This document shows positions 24,802-32,129 of a stretch of 64,000 nucleotides of DNA, piece by piece (positions within the stretch are counted from its first letter, which is position 1; each line of letters starts with the position of its first letter). The notes under the pieces are model-generated. The model was given only the letters and a program-made list of their open reading frames with translations. It was not told the DNA's origin and did no database searches. Source of the DNA: JAGNRR01 sp965230665. GTDB lineage: Bacteria; Bacteroidota; Bacteroidia; Chitinophagales; Chitinophagaceae. Both the position numbers and the translations under genes were made by a program. The stretch covers positions 1,674,001-1,738,000 of the forward strand of contig CBDDLM010000004.1 in assembly GCA_965230665.1 (NCBI GenBank), written 5' to 3'.

Positions 24802-25668
24802 CTAGTTCTTTTTTGCGATAGGTTCGGGTTTCCATCCAGGTGGTTTGATTAAATAGTTACCAGCTTCTTTTAAGTTCTTTGCTTTCCTCAGATCTTTCAA
24901 TATGTTAGTGTATTCAATGAAATGCACCTTGACAGGGTTTATGGTGTTGATTTGAGTGGTTAGACCATAAGTGGGTTTGTGTAATTCTTCTTGATAGGTA
25001 CCAAACAGGCGATCCCAAATGGATAAAACGGCGCCAAAGTTTTTGTCGAGGTATATTTTATCCGAGCCGTGGTGCACTCTGTGTTGCGATGGTGTCATAA
25101 ATATTTTTTCGTACCAACCCAGTTTTCCAATAAGTTCGGTATGCAACCAGAACTGGTAAGTCAGTATGAATAGGATGGATAGTAAGACCACATAAGGGTG
25201 AAACCCAATCAGTATTGCTGGTAGATAAAACACCCAAGTTACCAAAGAGTCGATAAAGGACACACGCAATGCTGTTGTATAGTTATAAATAGGTGAGCTA
25301 TGGTGAATACTATGATAACTCCATAGCATACGCACTTTATGTTCAATGCGATGTTCCCAGTAGTAGAGGAAGTCAATAAACAGTACACAGAGTATCGTGG
25401 TCCAAATATTAATGGGGATTTGCCAGGGGATGAATTTGGCTAGGAAAAAGAAAGTACCGGCGAAGATGGCTAGGCTAATTTTTTCAGTTAACTGTGCAAC
25501 GATATAAACAGAAAAACTTGCCCACATTTCTCCTAAGCGCCACTTGTTTATCTTTTTCTTATACAATTCATAGCAGAATTCTACAAAGGCTAGGCCTAAT
25601 GAAAAAACAAGTAGTATGAGCAATACGAAACCCAGATCATTTTCCAATTTTTTAATCACTTCTTCCAT
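24802..25668 (-). CDS. sterol desaturase/fatty acid hydroxylase-family protein
   Basis: A 288-residue integral membrane enzyme with the di-iron histidine clusters of the family: HRIEH (106-110), HSIHH (119-123) and HRVHH (196-200), plus several hydrophobic helices. Members hydroxylate or desaturate sterols, fatty acids or carotenoid-like lipids at the membrane using oxygen. It is paired, with a 2-nt gap, with an ABC-type membrane domain protein. Substrate unknown. Confidence 0.9.
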   Translation of the reverse strand: MEEVIKKLENDLGFVLLILLVFSLGLAFVEFCYELYKKKINKWRLGEMWASFSVYIVAQLTEKISLAIFAGTFFFLAKFIPWQIPINIWTTILCVLFIDFLYYWEHRIEHKVRMLWSYHSIHHSSPIYNYTTALRVSFIDSLVTWVFYLPAILIGFHPYVVLLSILFILTYQFWLHTELIGKLGWYEKIFMTPSQHRVHHGSDKIYLDKNFGAVLSIWDRLFGTYQEELHKPTYGLTTQINTINPVKVHFIEYTNILKDLRKAKNLKEAGNYLIKPPGWKPEPIAKKN

Positions 25669-25742
25669 AAACTAAATTTTATCCTGTTTACAGGGCAAAA
25701 TTAGATGGAGGTCAAAAGGCTTATGTGGCCTTTTTGGACATT

Positions 25743-26612
25743 CTATTGAACGGCTATATATATCTCGGTTATGAAGTCTTCTGAATAAACATCCAGATCA
25801 TACCTAGGGTAAAATTCAAGTATAGGAAGATCTACGAGCTCTAGTCCAATATCGCTCATCCAGTAGGCGTATATCTTATTGTAGAAGTCGGCATGATGTT
25901 CAAAGGATCCCTTATATACAAACTTGACATACTTCTGACGTTTATGATGTTTCACTCTAAAGAGTCCTTCGGCTTCAAAGGGTAATGGTTGTTTTAAAAG
26001 GAAAGCCAAATTGTATCGGCAATGAATGCTGTCGCTAATATCATTATCATCAATGATCTCCGTCATAAAAATTGAGTCGAATGTTAGTAGATCTTTTTTT
26101 ACGATATAATGCTCCAGTTGCTTCCACATTTTATTCATACTACTTACGTCATCATAAGCCCCTCGGTATTCTAGGAAGAGATAGTCAAAGTCCGGCAGGT
26201 ATTCTACTTCATATTGCAAACTTTCTCTATTCGCGTTTTCGGATGGTTGTATGGATTGTTGAATCATATCCATCATACTGTTATTACTGTCTCTAAAAGC
26301 AGTGGGCGAGCAATTATATTTGTTATTAAAGGCCTTATTAAAAGAAGCTCGATCTTCAAACCCAATTTCAAAAGCAATATCGGAGATGGGCATTTCGGAA
26401 TACTTTAAAAGCTGTGCCCCTTTCTCTACTCGTAGTCGTTTAACGTACTTACCAATGGTTTCTTGATGCAGGGCCTGAAAAATTCGGTTGATATTACGAT
26501 AGGAATAATGAGAAACGGCTTCGATTTTTTTAATATCGATATCCTCTTTGAAGTTTTCATCAATAAAGGAAAGCAGTTTTTTATACCGTTCTAACTGTGT
26601 TTCTTGTGCCAT
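25743..26612 (-). CDS. AraC-family regulator with GyrI-like domain
   Basis: A 289-residue regulator with the same layout as the one at 8785-9690: AraC HTH pair in the first 110 residues (IEAVSHYSYRNINRIFQALH, FEIGFEDRASFNKAFNNKY) and a C-terminal GyrI-like domain (about 130-289: YLFLEYRGAYDDVSSMNK, ending FITEIYIAVQ). Divergent from the marR gene. Confidence 0.88.
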   Translation of the reverse strand: MAQETQLERYKKLLSFIDENFKEDIDIKKIEAVSHYSYRNINRIFQALHQETIGKYVKRLRVEKGAQLLKYSEMPISDIAFEIGFEDRASFNKAFNNKYNCSPTAFRDSNNSMMDMIQQSIQPSENANRESLQYEVEYLPDFDYLFLEYRGAYDDVSSMNKMWKQLEHYIVKKDLLTFDSIFMTEIIDDNDISDSIHCRYNLAFLLKQPLPFEAEGLFRVKHHKRQKYVKFVYKGSFEHHADFYNKIYAYWMSDIGLELVDLPILEFYPRYDLDVYSEDFITEIYIAVQ

Positions 26613-26673
26613 TCCAGTGTACCCATTGCTAATTTAAGGAGCTTGACGGATTCAAGGAAGAAAAAGTTTTCCA

Positions 26674-26703
26674 TAAAATTATTTTCCTAGGAAAATAATT
26701 TTA
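26674..26703. promoter_or_regulatory. 30-bp perfect palindrome, MarR operator upstream of marR
   Basis: A perfect palindrome centred between 26688 and 26689, core ATTATTTTCCTAGGAAAATA. It lies 2 nt before a -7 type box TATGTTTG (26706-26713), so a bound dimer would block the marR promoter. The same core with CCATGG in the centre lies before the nitroreductase gene, which points to one regulator controlling both. Confidence 0.85.
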
Positions 26704-26705
26704 CA

Positions 26706-26713
26706 TATGTTTG
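26706..26713 (+). promoter_or_regulatory. -7 promoter box of marR
   Basis: TATGTTTG fits the Bacteroidota consensus TAnnTTTG and lies 17 nt before the ATG at 26730, just downstream of the operator palindrome. Confidence 0.6.
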
Positions 26714-26729
26714 CTGTCGAATTCAGGGC

Positions 26730-27179
26730 ATGTCTAGAATAGATTATGAAATAAAAAACAAGATTAGTGATGATAAGCAACGATGTATTGTCAACCTTAT
26801 GTTTACGGCAAGTTGGATTCGAAATCTATTTACGGAGTTTTTGAAACCTTATAACATATCGAACCAGCAGTACAATATTTTAAGAATCCTTAGAGGAGCC
26901 AAAGGGTGGTTGGAGATGTCGGAAGTAAAGAATCGTATGATTGAAAAGGCTCCGAATGCAACGCGCTTGGCGGATAAGCTATTGGATAAGGGATTGATTG
27001 AAAGATGTCGAAGCGATAAAGACCGGCGCATTGTGCATGTGCGTATTACGAAGATGGGCTTGGATTTATTAAAGGAATTGGACGAAATAGACGCAGGTCC
27101 GCAGGTCGAATTTATGAACCGCCTGACCATCAAAGATGCGCGTGAGGTCAGCAGAGTATTGGAAAAACTAAGAGGATAA
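26730..27179 (+). CDS. MarR-family regulator
   Basis: A 149-residue winged-helix regulator. SWIRNLFTEFLKPYNISNQQ opens the DNA-binding part, NILRILRGAKGWLEMSEVKN and MIEKAPNATRLADKLLDKGL form the recognition helices, and the wing is CRSDKDRRIVHVRITKMG. Palindromes flank the gene: one at its own promoter and one before the nitroreductase gene. The likely model is a repressor of itself and of the nitroreductase-DoxX genes, released by a ligand or an oxidant. Confidence 0.92.
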   Translation: MSRIDYEIKNKISDDKQRCIVNLMFTASWIRNLFTEFLKPYNISNQQYNILRILRGAKGWLEMSEVKNRMIEKAPNATRLADKLLDKGLIERCRSDKDRRIVHVRITKMGLDLLKELDEIDAGPQVEFMNRLTIKDAREVSRVLEKLRG

Positions 27180-27190
27180 AAATTTTAAAC

Positions 27191-27214
27191 AAATATTTTC
27201 CATGGAAAATATTT
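27191..27214. promoter_or_regulatory. 24-bp perfect palindrome, second MarR operator
   Basis: A perfect palindrome centred between 27202 and 27203, core ATATTTTCCATGGAAAATAT, in the 75-nt gap between marR and the nitroreductase gene. It shares TTTTCC-NN-GGAAAA with the palindrome at 26674-26703. Confidence 0.85.
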
Positions 27215-27254
27215 AATAGGAAAACAAAACAACAAACAAATAAAAACAACAATT

Positions 27255-27887
27255 ATGAATGTACTAGAATCATTAAAATGGAGATCGGCCATTAAAAAAT
27301 TCGATCCGAGCAAAAAAGTAAGCCCAGAGGACTTAGAACAATTATTAGAAGCGACTAATCTAGCCGCTACCTCAGGGGGGCTACAACCCTTTAAAGTGGT
27401 AGTGGTTGAGGAAGGAGACTTAAAAAGCCAATTAGCCGAACATGCATTTGGGCAAGCACAGGTAAAAGATGCATCGCATGTGTTGGTCTTTTCTGTGGAG
27501 ACGAATATTAGCGAGCAAACTGTTGATAACTATATTGAACGAGCGGCTGAAGTGAGAGGGAAGGAAAAAGAATCCCTAATCTATTATGCAGAGTCCATGA
27601 AGGCCTATGTAGCCTCTATGGATCAAGCTGCAAGAATAGCCTGGGGTAGAAATCAAACCTATATCGCTTTGGGAACAGCACTTGCCGCTGCGGCCGATAT
27701 GCGAATAGATACTTGCCCGATGGAAGGTTTTGACGCGTCGAAGTTTCAAGAAATATTAGATCTGAAATCAAGAGATTTAATGCCAGCCGTTATTCTTCCG
27801 ATTGGTTACCGATCCGATGAGGACGTGCATTCTAAGGAAGCAAAAATTAGAAAAAAGAGAGAAGACTTTGTATTAGAACTTAAATAA
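27255..27887 (+). CDS. nitroreductase-family NAD(P)H oxidoreductase
   Basis: A 210-residue FMN enzyme of the NfsB type. It opens LESLKWRSAIKKFDPSKKVS, has the FMN-binding LAATSGGLQPFKVVVVE and the WGRNQTYIALGTALAAAADM helix, and ends with GYRSDEDVHSKEAKIRKKRE. The family reduces quinones, nitro-compounds and flavins with NAD(P)H in the cytoplasm. First gene of a two-gene unit with a DoxX protein; a MarR operator lies 41 nt upstream. Confidence 0.93.
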   Translation: MNVLESLKWRSAIKKFDPSKKVSPEDLEQLLEATNLAATSGGLQPFKVVVVEEGDLKSQLAEHAFGQAQVKDASHVLVFSVETNISEQTVDNYIERAAEVRGKEKESLIYYAESMKAYVASMDQAARIAWGRNQTYIALGTALAAAADMRIDTCPMEGFDASKFQEILDLKSRDLMPAVILPIGYRSDEDVHSKEAKIRKKREDFVLELK

Positions 27888-27899
27888 AAAACAAAAACC

Positions 27900-28271
27900 A
27901 TGAAAAACAAGAATTTAATTATTTACAGAATTGTAACCGGATTGTTTAGCGCCTTCATGTTATTAAGCGCTTCCTTTTATCTATTTCAAAATGAAGTTGC
28001 CGTAGAAGCTTATACGAAACTAGGTTTCCCGACCTATATTATCTACCCATTGGCCATTTTGAAAATATTAGGTGTGGTAGCTATTTGGAGTAGGAAGTCT
28101 GAACTCCTAAAAGAATGGGCTTATGCTGGCTTCTTCTTTAATCTTTCATTGGGGGTTAGTGCCCATATTAATGTAGGCGATGGAGATTTTGCCGGAGCCT
28201 TGATGGGTCTGGTGTTACTATTGGTTTCCTATGTATATCATAGGAAGTTATATGGCGCTGCAAAAGCATAG
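27900..28271 (+). CDS. DoxX-family membrane protein
   Basis: A 123-residue protein with four predicted membrane helices (first IVTGLFSAFMLLSASFYLF, then YPLAILKILGVVAIW, WAYAGFFFNLSLGVSA and LMGLVLLLVSYVYH), the DoxX-like layout. DoxX proteins are tied to quinone or redox chemistry at the membrane in some systems, but most are not characterised. It follows the nitroreductase gene by 12 nt and is followed by a terminator. Confidence 0.85.
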   Translation: MKNKNLIIYRIVTGLFSAFMLLSASFYLFQNEVAVEAYTKLGFPTYIIYPLAILKILGVVAIWSRKSELLKEWAYAGFFFNLSLGVSAHINVGDGDFAGALMGLVLLLVSYVYHRKLYGAAKA

Positions 28272-28276
28272 ACAAC

Positions 28277-28312
28277 AAATCGGCTTGAGTCAAACTCAAG
28301 CCGATTTTGTTT
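28277..28312. terminator. bidirectional terminator between doxX-like and glxA-like genes
   Basis: A 14-bp perfect stem (AAATCGGCTTGAGT at 28277-28290 with its complement at 28294-28307) and a CAA loop, with T/A tracts on both sides. It separates two convergent genes and should serve both. Confidence 0.9.
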
Positions 28313-28321
28313 TAAGCTGTA

Positions 28322-29314
28322 CTATGCATAAGCCACTTCTCGATTATATTTTTTTCGGTAAGCAAGCGGAGAGAGTCCGGTATGCTTTTTAAAAGTATTT
28401 CTAAACGCTTTTTCGTCATTATAACCGGAAGCATACATGACCTCGTTGACGTTCAGTGTACTGGTTTCTAATTTCTTCTTGGCCGCTTCCACTTTAGTGC
28501 GTTGAATGTATTCGAGCGGTGTATTCGCTGTAGCTTTTTTGAATCGACGCAAAAAACTCCGTCTACTCACGGCGACCATATCCGCAATTTGATCAATGTT
28601 GAGTTTTTCTTCGTAGTTCTTTTCAATGAACTCCTGCGCTTCTTTGATGGCGCTGTCATCATGTTCTTTTTGTGTATTAAAAATCATAAAATGACTTTGG
28701 GTGTTTCGATCAAACTCCACTTCAGAAACTTTAGAACACCAGATAGCGGTTTCTCGACCGCAATATTTTTCGATGAGGTACAGCATAAAGTTCAAGAAGG
28801 AATAAGCTCCTCCGCTAGAATAAATCCCGTTGTCTTCGCAAATAATTTTTTCCGGAATTAGACTGACTTGCGGGTAGCGCTGTTTGAAAATATCGTGGGC
28901 TGTCCAATGGGTCGCGCAAGTCTTTCCATTGAGCAAGCCGGTTTCTGCTAGTAACAAGGCTCCTTTACATAGACTGGCGATTTCACATTCATTTTCTATT
29001 CGTTGTTTTTGAATCCAAGGGATAAAATCTTCGTTCTTTTCTAGACCTTCTAATAGATTCCCACTAATGGCCGAGACAATAATCAAATCGGTTTTGGTTA
29101 CTTCTTCAATTGTTTTGGTAGGCGTCACCTGAAAAAAGCGGTTATAATATACCGATTCATGGGTAAGTCCTACTAGGTCAATTTCAAATAGGTTTTCTTC
29201 TGAACCTGTGCTTCGTTTATAGTGTGCATTGGCCATTCTTAGCAGATTATAAGGAGCTATAATCGTGTCTATGATGACATCACCAGTGGGAACGATAATA
29301 CTTATGTGTTTCAT
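28322..29314 (-). CDS. GlxA-family regulator (DJ-1/PfpI domain plus AraC HTH)
   Basis: A 330-residue regulator. The N-terminal part (about 1-165) has the DJ-1/PfpI-like fold with a cysteine in IASLCKGALLLAETG and the THWTAHD segment typical of GlxA proteins. Residues about 220-325 form an AraC double HTH (VSRRSFLRRFKKATANTPLE, YASGYNDEKAFRNTFKKH, ending SPLAYRKKY). It is divergent from a quinol monooxygenase-like gene, which it probably controls. Confidence 0.9.
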   Translation of the reverse strand: MKHISIIVPTGDVIIDTIIAPYNLLRMANAHYKRSTGSEENLFEIDLVGLTHESVYYNRFFQVTPTKTIEEVTKTDLIIVSAISGNLLEGLEKNEDFIPWIQKQRIENECEIASLCKGALLLAETGLLNGKTCATHWTAHDIFKQRYPQVSLIPEKIICEDNGIYSSGGAYSFLNFMLYLIEKYCGRETAIWCSKVSEVEFDRNTQSHFMIFNTQKEHDDSAIKEAQEFIEKNYEEKLNIDQIADMVAVSRRSFLRRFKKATANTPLEYIQRTKVEAAKKKLETSTLNVNEVMYASGYNDEKAFRNTFKKHTGLSPLAYRKKYNREVAYA

Positions 29315-29322
29315 TTATCGCA

Positions 29323-29353
29323 CAAAGGTACAAATACAAAATGGCGTAAACAA
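29323..29353 (-). promoter_or_regulatory. promoter of the GlxA-like gene
   Basis: On the minus strand TACCTTTG (29323-29330) fits the TAnnTTTG -7 box, with a TTG at 29351-29353, a 20-nt spacing. The ATG is 8 nt downstream. Confidence 0.6.
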
Positions 29354-29401
29354 CCCCTTAGTATGTCTGAAAGGGCGCCCTGTTTTGCAAATACGGCCAT
29401 C

Positions 29402-29409
29402 TACATTTG
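29402..29409 (+). promoter_or_regulatory. -7 box of the monooxygenase gene
   Basis: TACATTTG fits TAnnTTTG and lies 70 nt before the ATG at 29480. No well-spaced TTG is seen upstream, so activation by a regulator (probably the divergent GlxA-like protein) is plausible. Confidence 0.45.
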
Positions 29410-29479
29410 CATTGTTATTAGCGAGTAAATCAAAACAAACACTCAGCGGTGATCATTTAAACACACAAAATTTTATATC

Positions 29480-29857
29480 ATGAAAGAAAAACAAATCACA
29501 GTATTTTACAAATGGACAGCAAAACCAGGACAATTAGATGCGTTAAAAACAATGTACAAAGAGGTATATGAGGCCATGCAAAACAATGAACCGGATAGCC
29601 TTAAAATGGAGTGTTACTTCGCAGATGAAGAAAACGCAATTGTTGTACACGACTTATTTAAAGATGGGGATGCTCTAGGCTTTCACCTTATGGGTACGGC
29701 GGCTCATCACTTTCCTAAATTATTAGAAATTGCCGTACCAGGTCCTTTCTTCTTCTGTGGAGATATACCCGAAGAATTAAAGCAGGCAGCCATAGGAATG
29801 AATATGGGAGCTGAGTTTGGAACACATGCTTTCGGATTTGATCGCAGGGATATCTAA
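29480..29857 (+). CDS. antibiotic biosynthesis monooxygenase-like (quinol monooxygenase type)
   Basis: A 125-residue ferredoxin-like protein of the ABM superfamily: TVFYKWTAKPGQLDALKTMY, the central ECYFADEENAIVVHDLF and a histidine-rich HLMGTAAHHFPKLL. YgiN-type members oxidise quinols with oxygen without a cofactor; others have unknown roles. It is divergent from the GlxA-like regulator. Confidence 0.8.
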   Translation: MKEKQITVFYKWTAKPGQLDALKTMYKEVYEAMQNNEPDSLKMECYFADEENAIVVHDLFKDGDALGFHLMGTAAHHFPKLLEIAVPGPFFFCGDIPEELKQAAIGMNMGAEFGTHAFGFDRRDI

Positions 29858-29865
29858 GCAGTAGT

Positions 29866-29961
29866 TTATTGCTCTTCAACAAATTGTATCGGTTTAGGAC
29901 TACCTAAACCGATATGCTCTAAACTCATGGTTTGACCCAAGAGTATGTTAGAGATATACAG
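29866..29961 (-). pseudogene. remnant of a paralogue of the 31629-32078 gene
   Basis: Directly after the stop codon of the WYL regulator gene, and in the same frame, the minus strand codes for LYISNILLGQTMSLEHIGLG and on to SPKPIQFVEEQ and a TAA at 29866-29868. This matches the C terminus of the exported protein at 31629-32078 (FGQTKNLEHIGLGRPKKVEF). Only this tail survives; the rest of the copy is gone, probably by recombination at the end of the regulator gene. A 12-bp hairpin (TATCGGTTTAGG and complement, 29887-29914) lies inside and may now act as a weak terminator. Confidence 0.7.
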
Positions 29962-30654
29962 TTATTTTTTTACGTACTGTTGATAATATTGCTCAATGGT
30001 CATATTGTGCGGTTCAAACGTTTCATCTAGTTGAAGGAGTTTTTTGATACGATCAATTCTAAACGCTCGGAAATCCTTTCGCAACCTACAGAAAGCAATT
30101 AAAACCCAATTCCCGCTATTATGATAAAAAGCGAAGGGTTCAATGATCCTTTTTGTCAATTTATCCGTTAAAGAAAGGTATTCAATTTCAACCAAGTGAA
30201 AACTGGTCATGGCCGATTGAATCTTCATTAGGTTATTACTAGACTTTTCAGATGTGTGGTTTTCTCCAAAATAAACCCTATCCGAAAGTAAGTCAGCCTT
30301 ACCCTTTTGAGAATGTTTCAAAACGGATTTTATTTTTACGATAGCACTACTATAATTTTCAACAAAGGATAAATCCTTATTTTTCAAAACGAGCTGTTCG
30401 GCTGTTAGCAAAGCATTGGCCTCATCTTCGGTAAATAATACCGGGGGCAATTGGTAACCCTCCATTAAAGAGTAACCTTTACCTTCTTCGGTTAGAATGG
30501 GAACACCTGATTGTTCAAGCGTACGAATATCTCTGTAGATAGTTCGTACGCTTACATTATGCTTTTCAGCCAAATAATTTGCCGTGACAATTCGCTTGGA
30601 TTGAAGTTGGGTCAATATGGCTGTGAGCCGCGAAAGTCTAGGTTTTTCTTCCAT
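29962..30654 (-). CDS. YafY-type regulator (HTH plus WYL domain)
   Basis: A 230-residue regulator. The N-terminal DeoR/HTH_11 winged helix is at about 8-62 (LTAILTQLQSKRIVTANYLA, VSVRTIYRDIRTLEQSGVPI), and the WYL domain at about 140-215 (VEIEYLSLTDKLTKRIIEPF, then NWVLIAFCRLRKDFRAFRID). WYL domains sense ligands, often nucleic-acid or nucleotide signals. It ends a three-gene minus-strand unit with a GyrI-like protein and a small protein; shared operators lie upstream of those two genes. Confidence 0.9.
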   Translation of the reverse strand: MEEKPRLSRLTAILTQLQSKRIVTANYLAEKHNVSVRTIYRDIRTLEQSGVPILTEEGKGYSLMEGYQLPPVLFTEDEANALLTAEQLVLKNKDLSFVENYSSAIVKIKSVLKHSQKGKADLLSDRVYFGENHTSEKSSNNLMKIQSAMTSFHLVEIEYLSLTDKLTKRIIEPFAFYHNSGNWVLIAFCRLRKDFRAFRIDRIKKLLQLDETFEPHNMTIEQYYQQYVKK

Positions 30655-30699
30655 TCTTTTATGTTTATTGTAGAAGGTTGAAATAAGCCTTTCGTGCGT

Positions 30700-31158
30700 T
30701 TACTGAACAGCTACGAATATTTCTGCTTCGCCATTTGTAGGATCTTGTGCTTTTTCACCGTAGACTTCAAAATCGGCGGTATATGTTCTATTCAAATCTT
30801 GTTTCCAAATTTCTAGCCACACATCAGATACTGCATTTTGAGTTAAATCACCCTTGGCCACAAATTTAGCGAAATTTCCTTCATCGAATTGCTGCCCTAT
30901 CATTCCATCGGGGACAACATCCAAACTATTTACCATACAACCAAGTATGACATCATAAGGTTTGGTGTGATCTCCCTCGTAATTTGTATAAATTGATAGG
31001 ATAGACGAATCTACTTTGTTTGGAATATTCTCTGCAATTTTTTGTGACATGAAGCGTTCCCAAAGCTCACCAATGTCTTTAGCAACTTGTCCATTTTCAT
31101 TACTTGTCTTCACTTTAATTCCAATAACCTGAAAGGCTTCTTTTTTTACGGTTTCCAT
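30700..31158 (-). CDS. GyrI-like effector-binding domain protein
   Basis: A protein of about 152 residues from the ATG at 31158 (METVKKEAFQVIGIKVKTSN), all GyrI/AraC effector-binding fold: LGCMVNSLDVVPDGMIGQQF, VSDVWLEIWKQDLNRTYTAD and the closing AEIFVAVQ. Stand-alone members bind or hydrolyse small hydrophobic compounds and can block regulators or gyrase. A longer frame upstream covers the promoter repeat and is rejected. It lies 45 nt before the WYL regulator gene. Confidence 0.82.
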   Translation of the reverse strand: METVKKEAFQVIGIKVKTSNENGQVAKDIGELWERFMSQKIAENIPNKVDSSILSIYTNYEGDHTKPYDVILGCMVNSLDVVPDGMIGQQFDEGNFAKFVAKGDLTQNAVSDVWLEIWKQDLNRTYTADFEVYGEKAQDPTNGEAEIFVAVQ

Positions 31159-31207
31159 TTTGTATTGTTTTTCGTTTATAATAAGTACAAAAGTGAAAAG
31201 GACGTAG

Positions 31208-31221
31208 GACAAGGGTATGTC
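31208..31221. promoter_or_regulatory. candidate WYL-regulator operator, copy 1
   Basis: GACAAGGGTATGTC followed by AGGGGTG lies 50 nt upstream of the GyrI-like gene start (minus strand). It contains the inverted half-sites GACA and TGTC 6 nt apart. A near-identical copy is upstream of the next gene (31548-31561). Confidence 0.6.
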
Positions 31222-31252
31222 AGGGGTGCTCATCTTTTTTTATTTTAATGAG

Positions 31253-31504
31253 CTAGTCTTCTAAGGCCTCACAATAAAATCCATGGGCCAATAATAAATT
31301 GACGATATCACTTTCTAAGATATTCCCTTTAGTAACAATTCTCAATACATTATCTATATCCTCTGTATCTACAGACCAGTCTTTTAGATAGGGGAGCTTG
31401 TCGAAAAGGGGACTGATATCCTTTATGAGTTTCTCTGTTTCAATATTTGTTTTGAAGACCAAAATTTCTGGCTTCAGATTAATTTGATTTAGCTTATTCT
31501 CCAT
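31253..31504 (-). CDS. small hypothetical protein, 83 aa
   Basis: An acidic 83-residue protein with a possible ferredoxin-like beta-alpha-beta pattern (PEILVFKTNIETEKLI, WSVDTEDIDNVLRIVTKG, VNLLLAHGFYCEALED). This looks like the HMA-like fold without the metal-binding CxxC. Function unknown. It shares an upstream repeat with the GyrI-like gene and is probably under the same regulator. Confidence 0.65.
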   Translation of the reverse strand: MENKLNQINLKPEILVFKTNIETEKLIKDISPLFDKLPYLKDWSVDTEDIDNVLRIVTKGNILESDIVNLLLAHGFYCEALED

Positions 31505-31547
31505 TATTGTATTTTTAAACGCAATGACAAAATTGTAAATGGATTAT

Positions 31548-31561
31548 GACAAGAGTATGTC
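31548..31561. promoter_or_regulatory. candidate WYL-regulator operator, copy 2
   Basis: GACAAGAGTATGTC followed by AGGGGTG, 44 nt upstream of the 83-residue protein's start. It differs from copy 1 by a single base over 14. Confidence 0.6.
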
Positions 31562-31628
31562 AGGGGTGTTGAGATTTTTTTATTTTGGTCAGGTCATGCT
31601 CACACCATGGTAAGAATTTACGAATGTC

Positions 31629-32078
31629 CTAATTTGAGGTTCTACGCTCCTCTTTAAACTCCACTTTTTTAGGCCTTCCTAAACCAATATGTTCAAGGTT
31701 TTTGGTTTGACCAAAGAGATTTTCTCCTCTGAAGAAAAGTACACCATATTCATCAAAACCTTGTATGTGAACCTTTCCTTCTTGTATTGACCAGCCGTAT
31801 TTTTCGATTTGAGGTTTACGAGGAGGTTCTTCAAACATCTTCTCTCGTTCTTTAGGAACACAACTGGCCTTTATTTTATATGAAACGATAACAGAGTCTT
31901 TCTCGAACTGTAGTTTACGATAAGTATAGACCATACAACCGCCACCAGTCATTTTATGGCAGCTTTCATTAACTAAGGCGGTATATGTCTTGCCCACAAG
32001 AAGATTTTGGGCTTTCGTAGGGAAGCAACAGAGGAAGGAGCATACCAAAATCAAAACCACTCTTTTCATATTCAACAA
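31629..32078 (-). CDS. exported hypothetical protein, 149 aa
   Basis: A protein with an N-terminal signal (MKRVVLILVCSFLCCFPTKA after a 3-residue leader) and a beta-rich mature part (GKTYTALVNESCHKMTGGGC, VYTYRKLQFEKDSVIVSYKI). Cysteines in ESCHKMTGGGC and ASCVPKE may form disulfides. No family recognised. A C-terminal fragment of a second copy survives at 29866-29961. Confidence 0.65.
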   Translation of the reverse strand: MLNMKRVVLILVCSFLCCFPTKAQNLLVGKTYTALVNESCHKMTGGGCMVYTYRKLQFEKDSVIVSYKIKASCVPKEREKMFEEPPRKPQIEKYGWSIQEGKVHIQGFDEYGVLFFRGENLFGQTKNLEHIGLGRPKKVEFKEERRTSN

Positions 32079-32129
32079 TTAGATGCAGTCAAAAGATTTT
32101 TCCATAAAAGAAAGACCAACAAAATAGGA

